DNA of 64,000 bases from Desulfovibrio sp. (GCA_031287575.1 JAITSV010000058.1:1-64000), one strand, 5' to 3'. Counted from the stretch's first letter, positions 33,166 to 41,541 are shown. Notes: generated by a model from the sequence alone, not told the origin. Made by a program: numbers and translations.

Positions 33166-33993
33166 ATGAACACCCCGGAACACATCCTTGTCGTGGACGA
33201 CGACCCCGAAATCCGCGCCCTGCTCACCGGCTATCTGGACAAGCACGGCTTTCGCGCCGAATCCGCCGCCGACGGCACCGAAATGTTCCGCATGCTCGAG
33301 GTGGGCCGCTACGACCTCGTGGTGCTGGACGTGATGCTGCCCGGCGACGACGGGCTGACCCTGTGCCGCAGGCTGCGCGCCCGGTCCGAGTTGCCGGTGA
33401 TCATGCTGACCGCGCTGGACGACGACACCGACCGCATCATCGGGCTGGAACTGGGCGCCGACGACTACGTGGCCAAGCCGTTCAACCCGCGCGAACTGGT
33501 GGCGCGCATCCGCACCGTGCTGCGCCGCGCCCGCGCCCTGCCCGAAAACATCGCCAAGGCCGAGCCGGAGGCCATGTCGCGCACCATCCGCTTTGCCGGG
33601 TGGACGCTGGACACGGTGCCCCGCCATCTGGTGGCCCCGGATGGGGTGGTGGTGAACCTGAGCGGCGCGGAATACCGCCTGCTGCGGGTGTTCCTGAACT
33701 ATCCCAACAGGGTGATGAGCCGCGACCAGTTGCTGGACCTGACCCAGGGCCGCGCGGCGGAAGCCTTTGACCGGTCCATCGACGTGCTGGTCAGCCGCCT
33801 GCGCACCCGACTGCGCGACAACGGGCGCGAACCGCAGATCATCAAGACCGTGCGCGGTGACGGCTACTACCTGGCCACCGACGTGGAACGCGATGCCGGA
33901 GCCGATGGCGCCCCGGATGGTGCCCGTAATGGTACCCCTGACGCCGCTCCCGGCACGCCCCCTCCCTCTTTCCCCGGCCCGGCCGACGCATGA
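33166..33993 (+). CDS. OmpR-family response regulator
   Basis: This 275-residue regulator has a receiver (Asp55 in VVLDVMLPG, Lys in ADDYVAKPF) and a winged helix (about 155-245: NLSGAEYRLLRVFLNYPN, RSIDVLVSRLRTRLRD, IIKTVRGDGYYLA). A 30-residue Pro/Ala/Gly tail ends the protein. AGGAGG (33157-33162) is close to the ATG. Its stop overlaps the kinase start by four bases (ATGA). The TTGCCGC repeats 80-115 bases upstream are the likely binding site for this protein, which would give autoregulation and control of the divergent exporter. Confidence 0.92.
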   Translation: MNTPEHILVVDDDPEIRALLTGYLDKHGFRAESAADGTEMFRMLEVGRYDLVVLDVMLPGDDGLTLCRRLRARSELPVIMLTALDDDTDRIIGLELGADDYVAKPFNPRELVARIRTVLRRARALPENIAKAEPEAMSRTIRFAGWTLDTVPRHLVAPDGVVVNLSGAEYRLLRVFLNYPNRVMSRDQLLDLTQGRAAEAFDRSIDVLVSRLRTRLRDNGREPQIIKTVRGDGYYLATDVERDAGADGAPDGARNGTPDAAPGTPPPSFPGPADA

Positions 33994-35579
33994 GCCCCGC
34001 ACCCGCGGCGTCCCCGTCCGAACGGCCACCGTTCCCCGCGGCGCGGCTGCTCTCCGCCCTGCCCCCGCGCACCCTGCGTGGCCGGGTGGTGCTGGTGCTG
34101 GCGTGCGGCATGGTGCTCATCCAGATCGTCAGCATGCTGTACGTGGTCTCGCGCGGGGGGCCGTTCGTGTACAGTTCCGTGGCCCGGCAGGCAGCCATGC
34201 GCCTTGCGGGGCAGGCCCTGCTGCTTGAGGCCGCCAAGCCGGAGGCACGGGCCGGCATGATCACCCAGATGGTGCAGGGCGCCAGCCGCATCGCCCTGAC
34301 CACCACCCCGCCCATCACTCCCCACGGGGGCATGGCCCCTTCCGAAATGTCCGGCACGCCTGGCACGCCCGGCATGTCCGGCATGCCCGGCATGTCCGCC
34401 CTGGCCACTGACGTGTACTCCTCCATCTTCGCGGATCACCTGCGCGGCCTGCTGGCCCCGGACATGCAGCTTGTCTGCCGGGTGGACGGCATTGCCCGCG
34501 ACGTGGGGCGCCGCCCGCCGCCGCCCCCGGGCCGCATCGACGACGGGCATTACGACATCGGCTACACCGTGGGCGTACGCCTGCGCGACGGCATGTGGGC
34601 CGTGTTCACCCACGTGCTGCCCGAGGGCGACCGGCCGTGGATCCCCCAGCCCATGTTGTGGGATCTGGGCTGGCGCATCGTGGGCGTGGCCCTGCTGGGC
34701 CTGCTGGTGGTGGGCTGGATGACCCGCCCCCTGCGCATGCTGGCCGACGCCGCCGACGAATTCGGTGCCGGGCTGGTGCGCGCCCCCCTGCCGGAACGCG
34801 GCCCGCTGGAAATCCGCCGCGCGGCCCAGGCCTTCAACCGCATGCAGGACCGCATCCGCCAGTTCGTGGACGAGCGCGGACGGCTGCTGGCCGCCATCTC
34901 GCACGACCTGCGCACCCCGGTCACCCGCATGCGCCTGCGCGCGGACCAGATGGAGCCGCCGGAACTGCGCGAACGCTTCCTGGCCGACCTTGACGAAATA
35001 CGGGACCTGCTTTCCACCACCATCGACTTCGTGCGCAGCACCGACAGCCGCGAGGCAACCGCCGCCGTGGACGTAACCGCCCTGCTGGAAAGCCTGGCCG
35101 AGGACTGCCTGGAACTGCATGCGGGACAGACCGGGCGTCTCGGGCAGGCAGGGCAGGCGGGACAAGCAGGCCAGACGCCGTTGCGCATCACCCTGCACGG
35201 CACCGCCGAAGGGCGCCCCACCCACATCCAGGCCCAGCCCCTGGCGCTGAAACGCTGCCTGTCCAACCTGCTGGAAAACGCCGTCCGCTACGGCGGCGGG
35301 CAGGTGGACATGGAGGTCCGGGACACGGGCGACACCCTGTCCGTGGCCATCCTCGACCGGGGCCCCGGCCTGCCGGAACACTACACGGACAAGGTGTTCG
35401 AGCCGTTCTTCCGCGTGGAGCATTCGCGCAACCGCCAGACCGGCGGCAGCGGCCTTGGCCTGTCCATCGCCCGCAACATCGCCCGCCAGCACGGCGGCGA
35501 CATCACCCTGGCCAACCGCGAAGGCGGCGGGCTGGAAGCGCTGCTGCGCCTGCCCTGCACGCACCGCGAACGCGCCTGA
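33990..35579 (+). CDS. Sensor histidine kinase (EnvZ/RstB-like)
   Basis: This 529-residue inner membrane kinase has TM1 (about 37-57), a periplasmic domain with a Gly/Met/Pro/Ser repeat (GTPGTPGMSGMPGMS, about 123-137), TM2 (about 222-243) and HAMP. Phosphotransfer His305 follows (AAISHDLRTPVTRMR), then the ATPase domain (LSNLLENAVRYGGG, ILDRGPGLP, GGSGLGLSIARNIA). A Gly-Gln-Ala repeat insertion (about 381-395) interrupts the region between the dimerisation and ATPase domains. It is coupled to the response regulator by an ATGA overlap. The signal is unknown; the adjacent exporter suggests an envelope or toxic-compound cue. Confidence 0.92.
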   Translation: MSPAPAASPSERPPFPAARLLSALPPRTLRGRVVLVLACGMVLIQIVSMLYVVSRGGPFVYSSVARQAAMRLAGQALLLEAAKPEARAGMITQMVQGASRIALTTTPPITPHGGMAPSEMSGTPGTPGMSGMPGMSALATDVYSSIFADHLRGLLAPDMQLVCRVDGIARDVGRRPPPPPGRIDDGHYDIGYTVGVRLRDGMWAVFTHVLPEGDRPWIPQPMLWDLGWRIVGVALLGLLVVGWMTRPLRMLADAADEFGAGLVRAPLPERGPLEIRRAAQAFNRMQDRIRQFVDERGRLLAAISHDLRTPVTRMRLRADQMEPPELRERFLADLDEIRDLLSTTIDFVRSTDSREATAAVDVTALLESLAEDCLELHAGQTGRLGQAGQAGQAGQTPLRITLHGTAEGRPTHIQAQPLALKRCLSNLLENAVRYGGGQVDMEVRDTGDTLSVAILDRGPGLPEHYTDKVFEPFFRVEHSRNRQTGGSGLGLSIARNIARQHGGDITLANREGGGLEALLRLPCTHRERA

Positions 35580-35587
35580 CTCTCCGT

Positions 35588-35618
35588 GGGGCGGGCACCC
35601 TGGCGTGCCCACCCCTTT
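35588..35618 (+). terminator. Terminator after the EnvZ-like kinase gene
   Basis: GGGG-C-GGGCAC (35588-35598) pairs with GTGCCC-A-CCCC (35605-35615), followed by TTT, eight bases after the stop. Confidence 0.7.
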
Positions 35619-35822
35619 CCCCGCGCCCCTCCCATCGCCGCTTCTTTCGCCGCACGGCCCGTGTCGCTGCCGTCCGTGCCCGGCGTCACCTCGAAACGCC
35701 CCCAAAGCCTGCCTTCCACCCCACCGCGCCATGTCGCACGCCTGCCGGAATGCACACCCTTCGGCACAGCCATCTGAAATCGCAAGAAAAATCGGACCAA
35801 GGCACTCCACATGCATTGCCCG

Positions 35823-35863
35823 TTAGAATATGGCCCGCTGCCATCCTACGGAAAATATTCTAA
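35823..35863. promoter_or_regulatory. AT-rich 9-bp inverted repeat upstream of the chemoreceptor
   Basis: TTAGAATAT (35823-35831) and ATATTCTAA (35855-35863) are perfect complements with a 23-base spacer. They lie about 80-115 bases before the chemoreceptor start, in the only AT-rich part of the 360-base gap 35580-35939. The site is likely promoter plus operator. Confidence 0.5.
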
Positions 35864-35939
35864 AATATTGTCTCGCTCGCTAACCTCTTCGGCATTGCTG
35901 CCGATGAAACACAGGGGGCAGCATCATCAGGGAGGCATA

Positions 35940-38270
35940 ATGCGGGGCACTACGGGATTTTTCGACAGGCTGAACACCCGAATCGGCGCGCTGGTCGTCG
36001 CGCTGCTGGCGGTCGGGTTCGGCGGGCTGGGCTGGTACGTCACTTCGTCCACCATGAACCTGGCGCTGCACCTGCGGCAGACCAGCTCGCAGGGATTGGT
36101 GGACACGGCGCGGGTAGCCGCCGACATCACGCTGGAAAACGAAAGGAAGCTGGCCGTCGCCCTGGCCCGGCAACGGGCCATCGTGGAAGCCGTCGTGGAT
36201 GGCAACGACGAGAACGACGTGGCCCAGAATCGCTTGCGCGACTACCTGCGCACCTACAAGGAAATCTGGTCGGCCTGCGCCTTCGACCGGCGCGGGGTGG
36301 TGGTGGCCGGTGCCGACAATGGCGGCGCCGACGAACGCGGTCGGGACAAGAACGGGGACGCCGTGGTCCGCCAGGTGCTGCAAGGCAGCGAGATGGCCCT
36401 GGACAAAACCATTGCCAGGGACGAAGGCGGGCGGATGATTTTCCGCATGGCCACCGCGCTGCGTGACGCATCCGGGGCGCTCATCGGCGGGGTGCAGGTG
36501 GCGTTCGACTTCAATGCGTTCACCGAAGCCGCCATCTCGCCCATCAAGGTCGGGCAGACCGGCTACCTGTACATCCTGGACGGCGACGGCACCTTCATCG
36601 CCCACCCCGACCCGTCCATGCTGCTGCAACCGGGCAAGGACCTGCCCTTCGTGCGCGAAATGCTGGCCAATCCGCGCGGCACCATGCGGTACGAATTCAA
36701 GGGCGCCCCCAAGCTGGCGGCGTACAGCCGCATTGCCCAGACCGGCTGGATCATGGCCAGCACCGTGAACGAGTCGGAACTGCTGGCGGAGGCATACTCA
36801 CTGCGCAACGTGGTGGTGGGCGTTGCCGCGCTGGTCTGCGTGGTGCTGGCCGCCGTGGTGGTGCTGATGCTGCGCAGGCTGGTGATGGTGCCGTTGCAGG
36901 CCGTGGGGCAATTCACGGCGGACATCGCCGGGGGCAACTTCGGCACGGCACTGGACGGCAACTTTTCGTGCGAACTGGCGGAACTGGCCGACAACACCCG
37001 GCGCATGAAGGACAGCATCAAGCGCGAACTGGGCTTTGCCCGGGGCGTGCTGGAGGGCATTCCCACCCCGTGCGGCATCGTGGCCCCCGACTTCACCATG
37101 TCCTGGGCCAACACCCAGGTCTGTGAACTGCTGGGCAGGCCAAAGCCGCCCCCGGATTATTACGGCATGAAGTCCGGTGAATTCTACTGGTTCGATCCCA
37201 ACCGGGAGACGCTGTCCGACAAGGCCATCAAGGAACGGCGCACCCTGACGGGGCAGACGGTGTGGACCTCTCAGGACGGCGCGCGCACCGTGCACATCGA
37301 CGTGGTGACCACCCCGTTCTACGACATGGACGGCGAACTGCTGGGCTCCATCTCGTTCTGGAACGACATCAGCGAGATGGTGGAAAAGCAGCGTCAGATC
37401 GAGGCCCAGCGCGACCGCATCGCCGATGCCGCCCGCGCGGCCATGGACGTTTCGGCCCGGCTGTCCACGGCTGCGGAAGAACTGGCGTCGCAGATAGAGG
37501 AATCCAGCCGGGGCACGGAAAACCAGAAGACCCGCGTTTCCGAATCGGCCACGGCCGTGGAACAGATGAACGCCTCCATCCTGGAAGTGGCGCGCAGCGC
37601 GGGCAATGCCGCGGAAAATGCCGACTTGGCCCGTTCGCGCGCCGAACAGGGCGAACAGGTGGTGCACGGCACAGTGGGCTCCATCCGCGCCCTGCGCGAC
37701 CGCATGACCGAAATGGGCGGCAGCCTGCACGAACTGGGCAAGCAGGCCGACGGCATAGGCGCCATCATCGACATGATCTCGGACATCGCCGACCAGACCA
37801 ACCTGCTGGCCCTGAACGCAGCCATCGAGGCGGCCCGCGCGGGCGACGCCGGGCGCGGATTCGCCGTGGTGGCCGACGAGGTGCGCAAGCTGGCGGAAAA
37901 GACCATGAGCGCCACCAGCGAGGTGGGGCAGGTCATCCGGGCCATCCAGCAGGTGACCCAGAAGAGCGTGGATCTGATGGGCCTTGCCGGTGCCGACGCC
38001 GACACCTCGGCGGAACGGTCGGCCCAGGCCGGGACCTCGCTGCACGAGATACTGCGCGTTTCGGTGGACACGGCGGACATGGTGCGGTCCATCGCATCCG
38101 CCGCCGAGGAGCAGTCGGCGGCCAGCGAGCAGATCGCCCGCGCCACCGAGGAACTGAACGTGATCTCCGGCGAGACGGCGGAGGCCATGAACCAGTCGGC
38201 CCTGGCCATTGCCGAGGTGGCCCGCATGGCCGAGGAACTGCGCGCCATCATCGAGGGCATGAAGTCATAG
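35940..38270 (+). CDS. Methyl-accepting chemotaxis protein with periplasmic Cache and cytoplasmic PAS domains
   Basis: This 777-residue chemoreceptor has TM1 (about 13-35), a periplasmic double-Cache sensor (about 40-285, with [20 protein letters not shown]), TM2 (about 292-315), HAMP and a PAS domain (about 370-480, [20 protein letters not shown]). The signalling coiled coil follows, with the invariant tip [20 protein letters not shown] and [18 protein letters not shown]. It would control CheA from a periplasmic ligand and from an intracellular cue sensed by PAS. The start is decided by GGGAGG (35930-35935). Longer in-frame starts run into the AT-rich promoter. No che genes are adjacent. Confidence 0.92.
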   Translation: MRGTTGFFDRLNTRIGALVVALLAVGFGGLGWYVTSSTMNLALHLRQTSSQGLVDTARVAADITLENERKLAVALARQRAIVEAVVDGNDENDVAQNRLRDYLRTYKEIWSACAFDRRGVVVAGADNGGADERGRDKNGDAVVRQVLQGSEMALDKTIARDEGGRMIFRMATALRDASGALIGGVQVAFDFNAFTEAAISPIKVGQTGYLYILDGDGTFIAHPDPSMLLQPGKDLPFVREMLANPRGTMRYEFKGAPKLAAYSRIAQTGWIMASTVNESELLAEAYSLRNVVVGVAALVCVVLAAVVVLMLRRLVMVPLQAVGQFTADIAGGNFGTALDGNFSCELAELADNTRRMKDSIKRELGFARGVLEGIPTPCGIVAPDFTMSWANTQVCELLGRPKPPPDYYGMKSGEFYWFDPNRETLSDKAIKERRTLTGQTVWTSQDGARTVHIDVVTTPFYDMDGELLGSISFWNDISEMVEKQRQIEAQRDRIADAARAAMDVSARLSTAAEELASQIEESSRGTENQKTRVSESATAVEQMNASILEVARSAGNAAENADLARSRAEQGEQVVHGTVGSIRALRDRMTEMGGSLHELGKQADGIGAIIDMISDIADQTNLLALNAAIEAARAGDAGRGFAVVADEVRKLAEKTMSATSEVGQVIRAIQQVTQKSVDLMGLAGADADTSAERSAQAGTSLHEILRVSVDTADMVRSIASAAEEQSAASEQIARATEELNVISGETAEAMNQSALAIAEVARMAEELRAIIEGMKS

Positions 38271-38296
38271 CCGGTACGGCGCAGAAAAGGCATGGC

Positions 38297-38322
38297 AAAG
38301 GCCCCCGGAAACGGGGGCCTTT
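38297..38322 (+). terminator. Terminator of the chemoreceptor gene
   Basis: AAAGGCCCCCG, loop GAAA, CGGGGGCCTTT, 26 bases after the stop. A near copy occurs at 38569-38595. Confidence 0.88.
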
Positions 38323-38340
38323 CAGGTTGTTGACAAAGTC

Positions 38341-38544
38341 TGTTTTCGTGAGCCTCCGGCGGCCAAGGACGGCAGCCGTTATGCGAGTCTTCGAGCATTA
38401 CGGAAGGCGATCGCAGGGCGGCTGCCGCCCCTTGGAACCCCATATTTTGCATTTTCGTAATACCCAGAAAACACAAATGACAATTTTGGGGGGGGGAGGG
38501 GGTGCGGGGGAGGAGACCCTTTTCAAAAGGGTCCCTCCCCCGCA
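38341..38544 (+). repeat. Composite GC-rich intergenic repeat, copy 2
   Basis: Block order is the same as copy 1 (58-195, opposite strand): TTTTCGTGAGCCTCCGGCGG, a hairpin GGGCG-GCTGC-CGCCC (38416-38430), an unrelated spacer, a TTTTGGGGGGGGGAGGGG tract, then a long stem. The stem is TGCGGGGGAGG plus GACCCTTTT (38503-38523) pairing with AAAAGGGTC plus CCTCCCCCGCA (38525-38544). It accounts for most of the 419-base gap between the chemoreceptor and hipA. Confidence 0.7.
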
Positions 38545-38553
38545 AGAATCTGG

Positions 38554-38596
38554 GTTTGTCGGCAGTCTAAAAGGCCCCCGAAAACGGGGGCCTTTT
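38554..38596 (+). repeat. TTTGTCGGCAGTCTAA-hairpin repeat unit
   Basis: TTTGTCGGCAGTCTAA is followed by AAGGCCCCCG-AAAA-CGGGGGCCTT (hairpin 38569-38595). An inverted relative, TTGTCAGCAGTCTAA plus a GGCCCCC hairpin, lies at 60506-60469. On the minus strand the hairpin can end hipBA transcription. Confidence 0.65.
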
Positions 38597-38689
38597 GCGT
38601 GGCGGCAGGTCATTCCTTCAGCCTCTCGGGCACCTGATTGCAATGGTGCCGGATGCATGCGCGCCTTGCGGGTTCGGCGGGCCAGGGCA

Positions 38690-39958
38690 TCACGGCCCTG
38701 ACACCAGGGCGAAGCGCTCTTCCAGTTTGGAGATGTCCGCTCCGGACACGCCGCATTCCTCGAAGTGTCCGCGCCAGCCGCGCATCTCGCGCCGCATGTC
38801 CGCCACCACTGCCTCGGCCTCGGCCCGGCGCAGGCCGAACGGCTCGGGCATGCTCAGCACGTTTTCCAGGGATGCCTCGCGCCCCTTGCGCCCGCACGCC
38901 AGCGCAAGCTCCGGCCGGGCGAACCGGACCTGGGCGGGCACCACGTCGAAGACCGGGGTCATGGCAACCCCGTCGCGGCGCACGAAGAACGCGTGGTTTC
39001 TCGGGTGGTCGTCCACGTTGCGGCACAGCACGTTGAACGCCATGCGCCGGAACAGTTCGGGCCCGGCCCGCTCGTCGCCGTGCTGGCGCGCGACCTGGGC
39101 AAGGTCCTGGTACGACCCCCAGTCGCCATCCTCGCTGATCCTGCGGTTGAGCGTGAACCCGGAAACGAAGTGTACCGGCTCGCCCGCGTCGTCCCGGTCA
39201 AAACGGCGCACCAGCAGCACGCCGACGCCGTCCGCCTCCACCACACGGGTTTGCGCGGCAGTGATGCCGCACCGCGCGGCCAGGGTCATGGTGGCGTGTT
39301 CCACGCGCGGCTCGTTCCATGCGTCCCCCCGCTTGGGAAACTTGGCGATGTACGCCGCGCCGTTCACGTCCACCAGGGCCTTGGGCCGACCTCCACCAAC
39401 GCTCAGGGACGACGCCAGGGCCCGCGGGAACACATCCCCGGGCAGCGTGCGGCGCAACGCCTCAAGGTCCGCGTCGTCGTCGATGCCGTCAACCTCGGCC
39501 ACCACGCGGCCCACCCGGCCAAGGTCGCCTTCGTGCAGGGAAAAGACCTCGCACGTGGTCCACGGAGCCATGGACTCGGGCCCCGCCGGGGTGCCGCCGA
39601 AAGCCAGCGCCCCGATCCGGTTGCGGGAATGCGCGGCGGTGAGCACCTCCACCTCGGACAGCGTGCCCGCCGGACGGCCAGCCAGCAACGCCAACAGCTT
39701 GCGCCCCCACTTGTCCGGGGCGGCATCGCGCAGGGCAGGAAAAATGGCCGAACCCGACGGGCTCGTGGCCACGTGCCCCATGTACAGCGGCAGGGATACC
39801 GGGTCGATGGGGATGGCATCGGGACGGGCCGCGTAGTTGCGGCCATAGCCCAGGCTGCACCGCCGCCCCCCGGCGTACTCCGTGAGCAGGGCGGCGGGGA
39901 CGTAGCCCTTCCCCTTCAGCCAGACGAAGACGTAGATGGGGGCGCCGCTAGAAGTCAT
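38690..39958 (-). CDS. hipA: HipA-type serine/threonine kinase toxin
   Basis: This 422-residue protein of the HipA family phosphorylates a cellular target (glutamyl-tRNA synthetase for E. coli HipA), causing growth arrest. Visible features are the N-terminal couple_hipA region (YMGHVATSPSGSAIFPALRD), ATP-site residues (SLSVGGGRPKALVDVNG, AAYIAKFPKRGD) and the catalytic loop (FNVLCRNVDDHPRNHAFF), followed by the DFG-like segment VFDVVPAQ. The family motif is intact, so the toxin is probably active. It overlaps the antitoxin gene by 11 bases. The N-terminus contains an unusual YGRNYAARPDAIPIDPVSLP stretch, still within family variation. Confidence 0.92.
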   Translation of the reverse strand: MTSSGAPIYVFVWLKGKGYVPAALLTEYAGGRRCSLGYGRNYAARPDAIPIDPVSLPLYMGHVATSPSGSAIFPALRDAAPDKWGRKLLALLAGRPAGTLSEVEVLTAAHSRNRIGALAFGGTPAGPESMAPWTTCEVFSLHEGDLGRVGRVVAEVDGIDDDADLEALRRTLPGDVFPRALASSLSVGGGRPKALVDVNGAAYIAKFPKRGDAWNEPRVEHATMTLAARCGITAAQTRVVEADGVGVLLVRRFDRDDAGEPVHFVSGFTLNRRISEDGDWGSYQDLAQVARQHGDERAGPELFRRMAFNVLCRNVDDHPRNHAFFVRRDGVAMTPVFDVVPAQVRFARPELALACGRKGREASLENVLSMPEPFGLRRAEAEAVVADMRREMRGWRGHFEECGVSGADISKLEERFALVSGP

Positions 39959-40289
39959 ATCTGGTGTCCCGCGCCTCGCGGACGCGCTGTGGCAGCTTGG
40001 TTTCCGCCAGGAACTTGCCCTGCTCGTCCCGGTCGGGATCGGCCACCAGCCGCAGATCGCCCTCCAGTTGCAACACCCACAGCACGCTGGCCAGAATGCC
40101 CAGCCCGACGCCCGGCTCTCCGGCCTCGATGCGCTGGATGGTCCGCCGCGAGGTATGCGCCAGCCGGGCCAGCCGCAGTTCGCTGAGGCCGCGCCGCTTG
40201 CGCGCGATCTGAATGTTCCGTCCCAGTTCGGCGCACAGGGCCGCCAGCTCCGGCGGCAATGATCTGCTCGTTCTTTTTGCCGTATTCAT
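39948..40289 (-). CDS. hipB: HipB-type XRE antitoxin / autorepressor
   Basis: This 113-residue protein has a helix-turn-helix domain (about 18-85: IQIARKRRGLSELRLARLAH, TSRRTIQRIEAGEPG). A C-terminal tail ends EARDTRYDF. It should bind HipA and repress its own promoter. I chose Met 40289; Met 40307 is possible, and neither has a good ribosome site. The start codon lies inside one arm of a 10-bp inverted repeat (40288-40338), the likely operator. Upstream DNA is AT-rich, unlike the rest of the window. Confidence 0.85.
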   Translation of the reverse strand: MNTAKRTSRSLPPELAALCAELGRNIQIARKRRGLSELRLARLAHTSRRTIQRIEAGEPGVGLGILASVLWVLQLEGDLRLVADPDRDEQGKFLAETKLPQRVREARDTRYDF

Positions 40290-40338
40290 GACTAAAATAT
40301 TACTCATTAACACGGTTAAGGCAACTTTTTTTAGTCAT
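40288..40338. promoter_or_regulatory. Inverted repeat ATGACTAAAA / TTTTAGTCAT at the hipBA promoter
   Basis: Two perfect 10-bp arms (40288-40297 and 40329-40338) are separated by 31 bases of AT-rich DNA. Arm spacing of about 41 bp centre to centre is near four helical turns, suited to cooperative HipB dimers or to looping. The sequence differs from the E. coli operator TATCC-N8-GGATA. Confidence 0.6.
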
Positions 40339-40788
40339 CTTGCTCAGAATCAGGACACTCCCCGCAAGAATACGAAAACCGGAGCCGCCACAGGACGCGC
40401 CACAATCGACGCGATGCCCTACCCGGAAATTGAAAAGCCGCCCGCTCGAGCTTCCGGGCAGGGCAACACGAAAAGGGGTTCGTCCTGTTCGGACGAACCC
40501 CTGCATTTTTGCCAGGTAATACCCTCTGTAAAGAATACGACTGGCTCAACGTATGCCGTGGAGTGCGTTGAACGCCCCGGCGGAAAAATGCGCGCGAAAT
40601 ATTCGGTCAACGTGCGCACAGGCACGGTTACAAAAAACTAACCCAGCACACCCGCACGCTCTCCCTTCACCTGATTACTGTTGCACCTGTGGGCATTCAT
40701 GACTATGGGTAGGCTTCACGGAATTGGCATTTCCGGGCATGTGGTCCGAGGAACTTGCCGCAGCCCACCCGACAGGGAGAGAACACGC
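40339..40788. other. Low-GC gap between hipB and hicB with a strong terminator
   Basis: I see no credible gene in about 450 bases. A terminator hairpin AGGGGTTCGTCC (40474-40485), loop TGTTC, GGACGAACCCCT (40491-40502), with GCATTTTT lies in it on the plus strand. It has no intact gene before it. That suggests a lost or decayed plus-strand gene or a small RNA from the hipB promoter region. Confidence 0.5.
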
Positions 40789-41016
40789 ATGAACTTCACC
40801 ATTGAAGTCGAACGGGAAGAAGACGGGCGCTGGCTGGCCGAAGTCATGGAACTTCCCGGCGTGATGGCCTACGCCCCATCGGCGGAGATGGCGACCACCA
40901 AAGCCAAGGCCCTTGCCCTGCGTGTCATTGCCGACCGGCTGGAACACGGCGATTCTGTGCCCGGCATCGAGCAGATCACCTTCGCCACCAGCAATGAGCC
41001 ATTGGCCCTCCGTTAA
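40789..41016 (+). CDS. hicB: HicB-type antitoxin (short form)
   Basis: This 75-residue protein has the partial RNase H fold of HicB (FTIEVEREEDGRWLAEVMEL, PGVMAYAPSAEMATTKAKAL) and lacks a long C-terminal DNA-binding domain. It should neutralise HicA. GGGAGA lies before ATG 40789. The stop overlaps hicA by 23 bases. The gene order is hicB then hicA, the reverse of the classic E. coli order. The missing DNA-binding domain may be supplied by the XRE protein encoded two genes downstream. Confidence 0.85.
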   Translation: MNFTIEVEREEDGRWLAEVMELPGVMAYAPSAEMATTKAKALALRVIADRLEHGDSVPGIEQITFATSNEPLALR

Positions 41017-41206
41017 GGCCCGCAGGCTGCTGGCCGCGTTGCTGCGCATCGGCTGGCAAGAAAAGCGTCGCGCCGGTTCCCACCGTACCCTTGAGCGCTC
41101 CGGGTGGCCTGACTATGTGTTCTCCTTCCATGACCAGGAAGAAATCGGCCCCCGCATGCTGGCCCGCATCGCCCGCCATACCGGCCTGACGCCGGAGGAC
41201 CTGTAG
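40994..41206 (+). CDS. hicA: HicA-type mRNA interferase toxin
   Basis: This 70-residue double-stranded RNA-binding-like protein has the family features: VKARRLLAALLRIGWQEKRR, then the catalytic His in RAGSHRTLE, and EEIGPRMLARIARHTGLTPE. HicA cleaves mRNA and tmRNA. The catalytic His region is intact. It starts inside hicB and ends two bases before the XRE gene. The context makes the call firm despite the small size. Confidence 0.87.
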   Translation: MSHWPSVKARRLLAALLRIGWQEKRRAGSHRTLERSGWPDYVFSFHDQEEIGPRMLARIARHTGLTPEDL

Positions 41207-41208
41207 CC

Positions 41209-41427
41209 GTGCTGCCCGAATCTATCCTCGACATGTCCCTTGCCGCCATCCTGCGCGGCCTGTGTTACCGCGAGGCCATAACCCAGGCTGAGCTTTCGCG
41301 CCGCACAGGCATTCCGCAGCGGCACCTCCGCGAGATGGAAAACAGCCGTCGCCCTATCGGCAGGCAAAACGCCCGCAAGCTGGCCGAGGCGTTGAATTGC
41401 CCACCAGCGCACTTCCTTTCCGCATAG
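41209..41427 (+). CDS. Small XRE-family protein linked to hicBA
   Basis: This 72-residue protein is almost entirely a helix-turn-helix (AITQAELSRRTGIPQRHLRE, MENSRRPIGRQNARKLAEAL). The GTG start at 41209 has GGAGG eight bases upstream inside hicA. It is likely the repressor of the hicBA operon, replacing the DNA-binding domain that the short HicB lacks. That role is inference. A three-gene hicB-hicA-XRE arrangement is unusual. Confidence 0.78.
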   Translation: MLPESILDMSLAAILRGLCYREAITQAELSRRTGIPQRHLREMENSRRPIGRQNARKLAEALNCPPAHFLSA

Positions 41428-41494
41428 CCACAAGCAGGCATCCCCAAGCCCGTCGCCAAGGCCGTGCGGACCATCGTGCGGCCTGTCCCGTTCA

Positions 41495-41531
41495 AAAAAC
41501 AGAAAGAGAGCCAGACTTGCGCCTGGCTCTC
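41495..41531 (-). terminator. Terminator of tRNA-Val
   Basis: GAGAGCCAG (41506-41514) pairs with CTGGCTCTC (41523-41531). On the minus strand the stem is followed by TTTCTGTTTTTTG. Confidence 0.88.
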
Positions 41532-41541
41532 GACGTTACAA

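Noticed and set aside
40213..40641. Plus-strand frame across the hipB-hicB gap
   Set aside because: It starts inside hipB on the opposite strand, crosses a terminator stem and shows no recognisable domain. A decayed gene end near 40560-40641 cannot be excluded.
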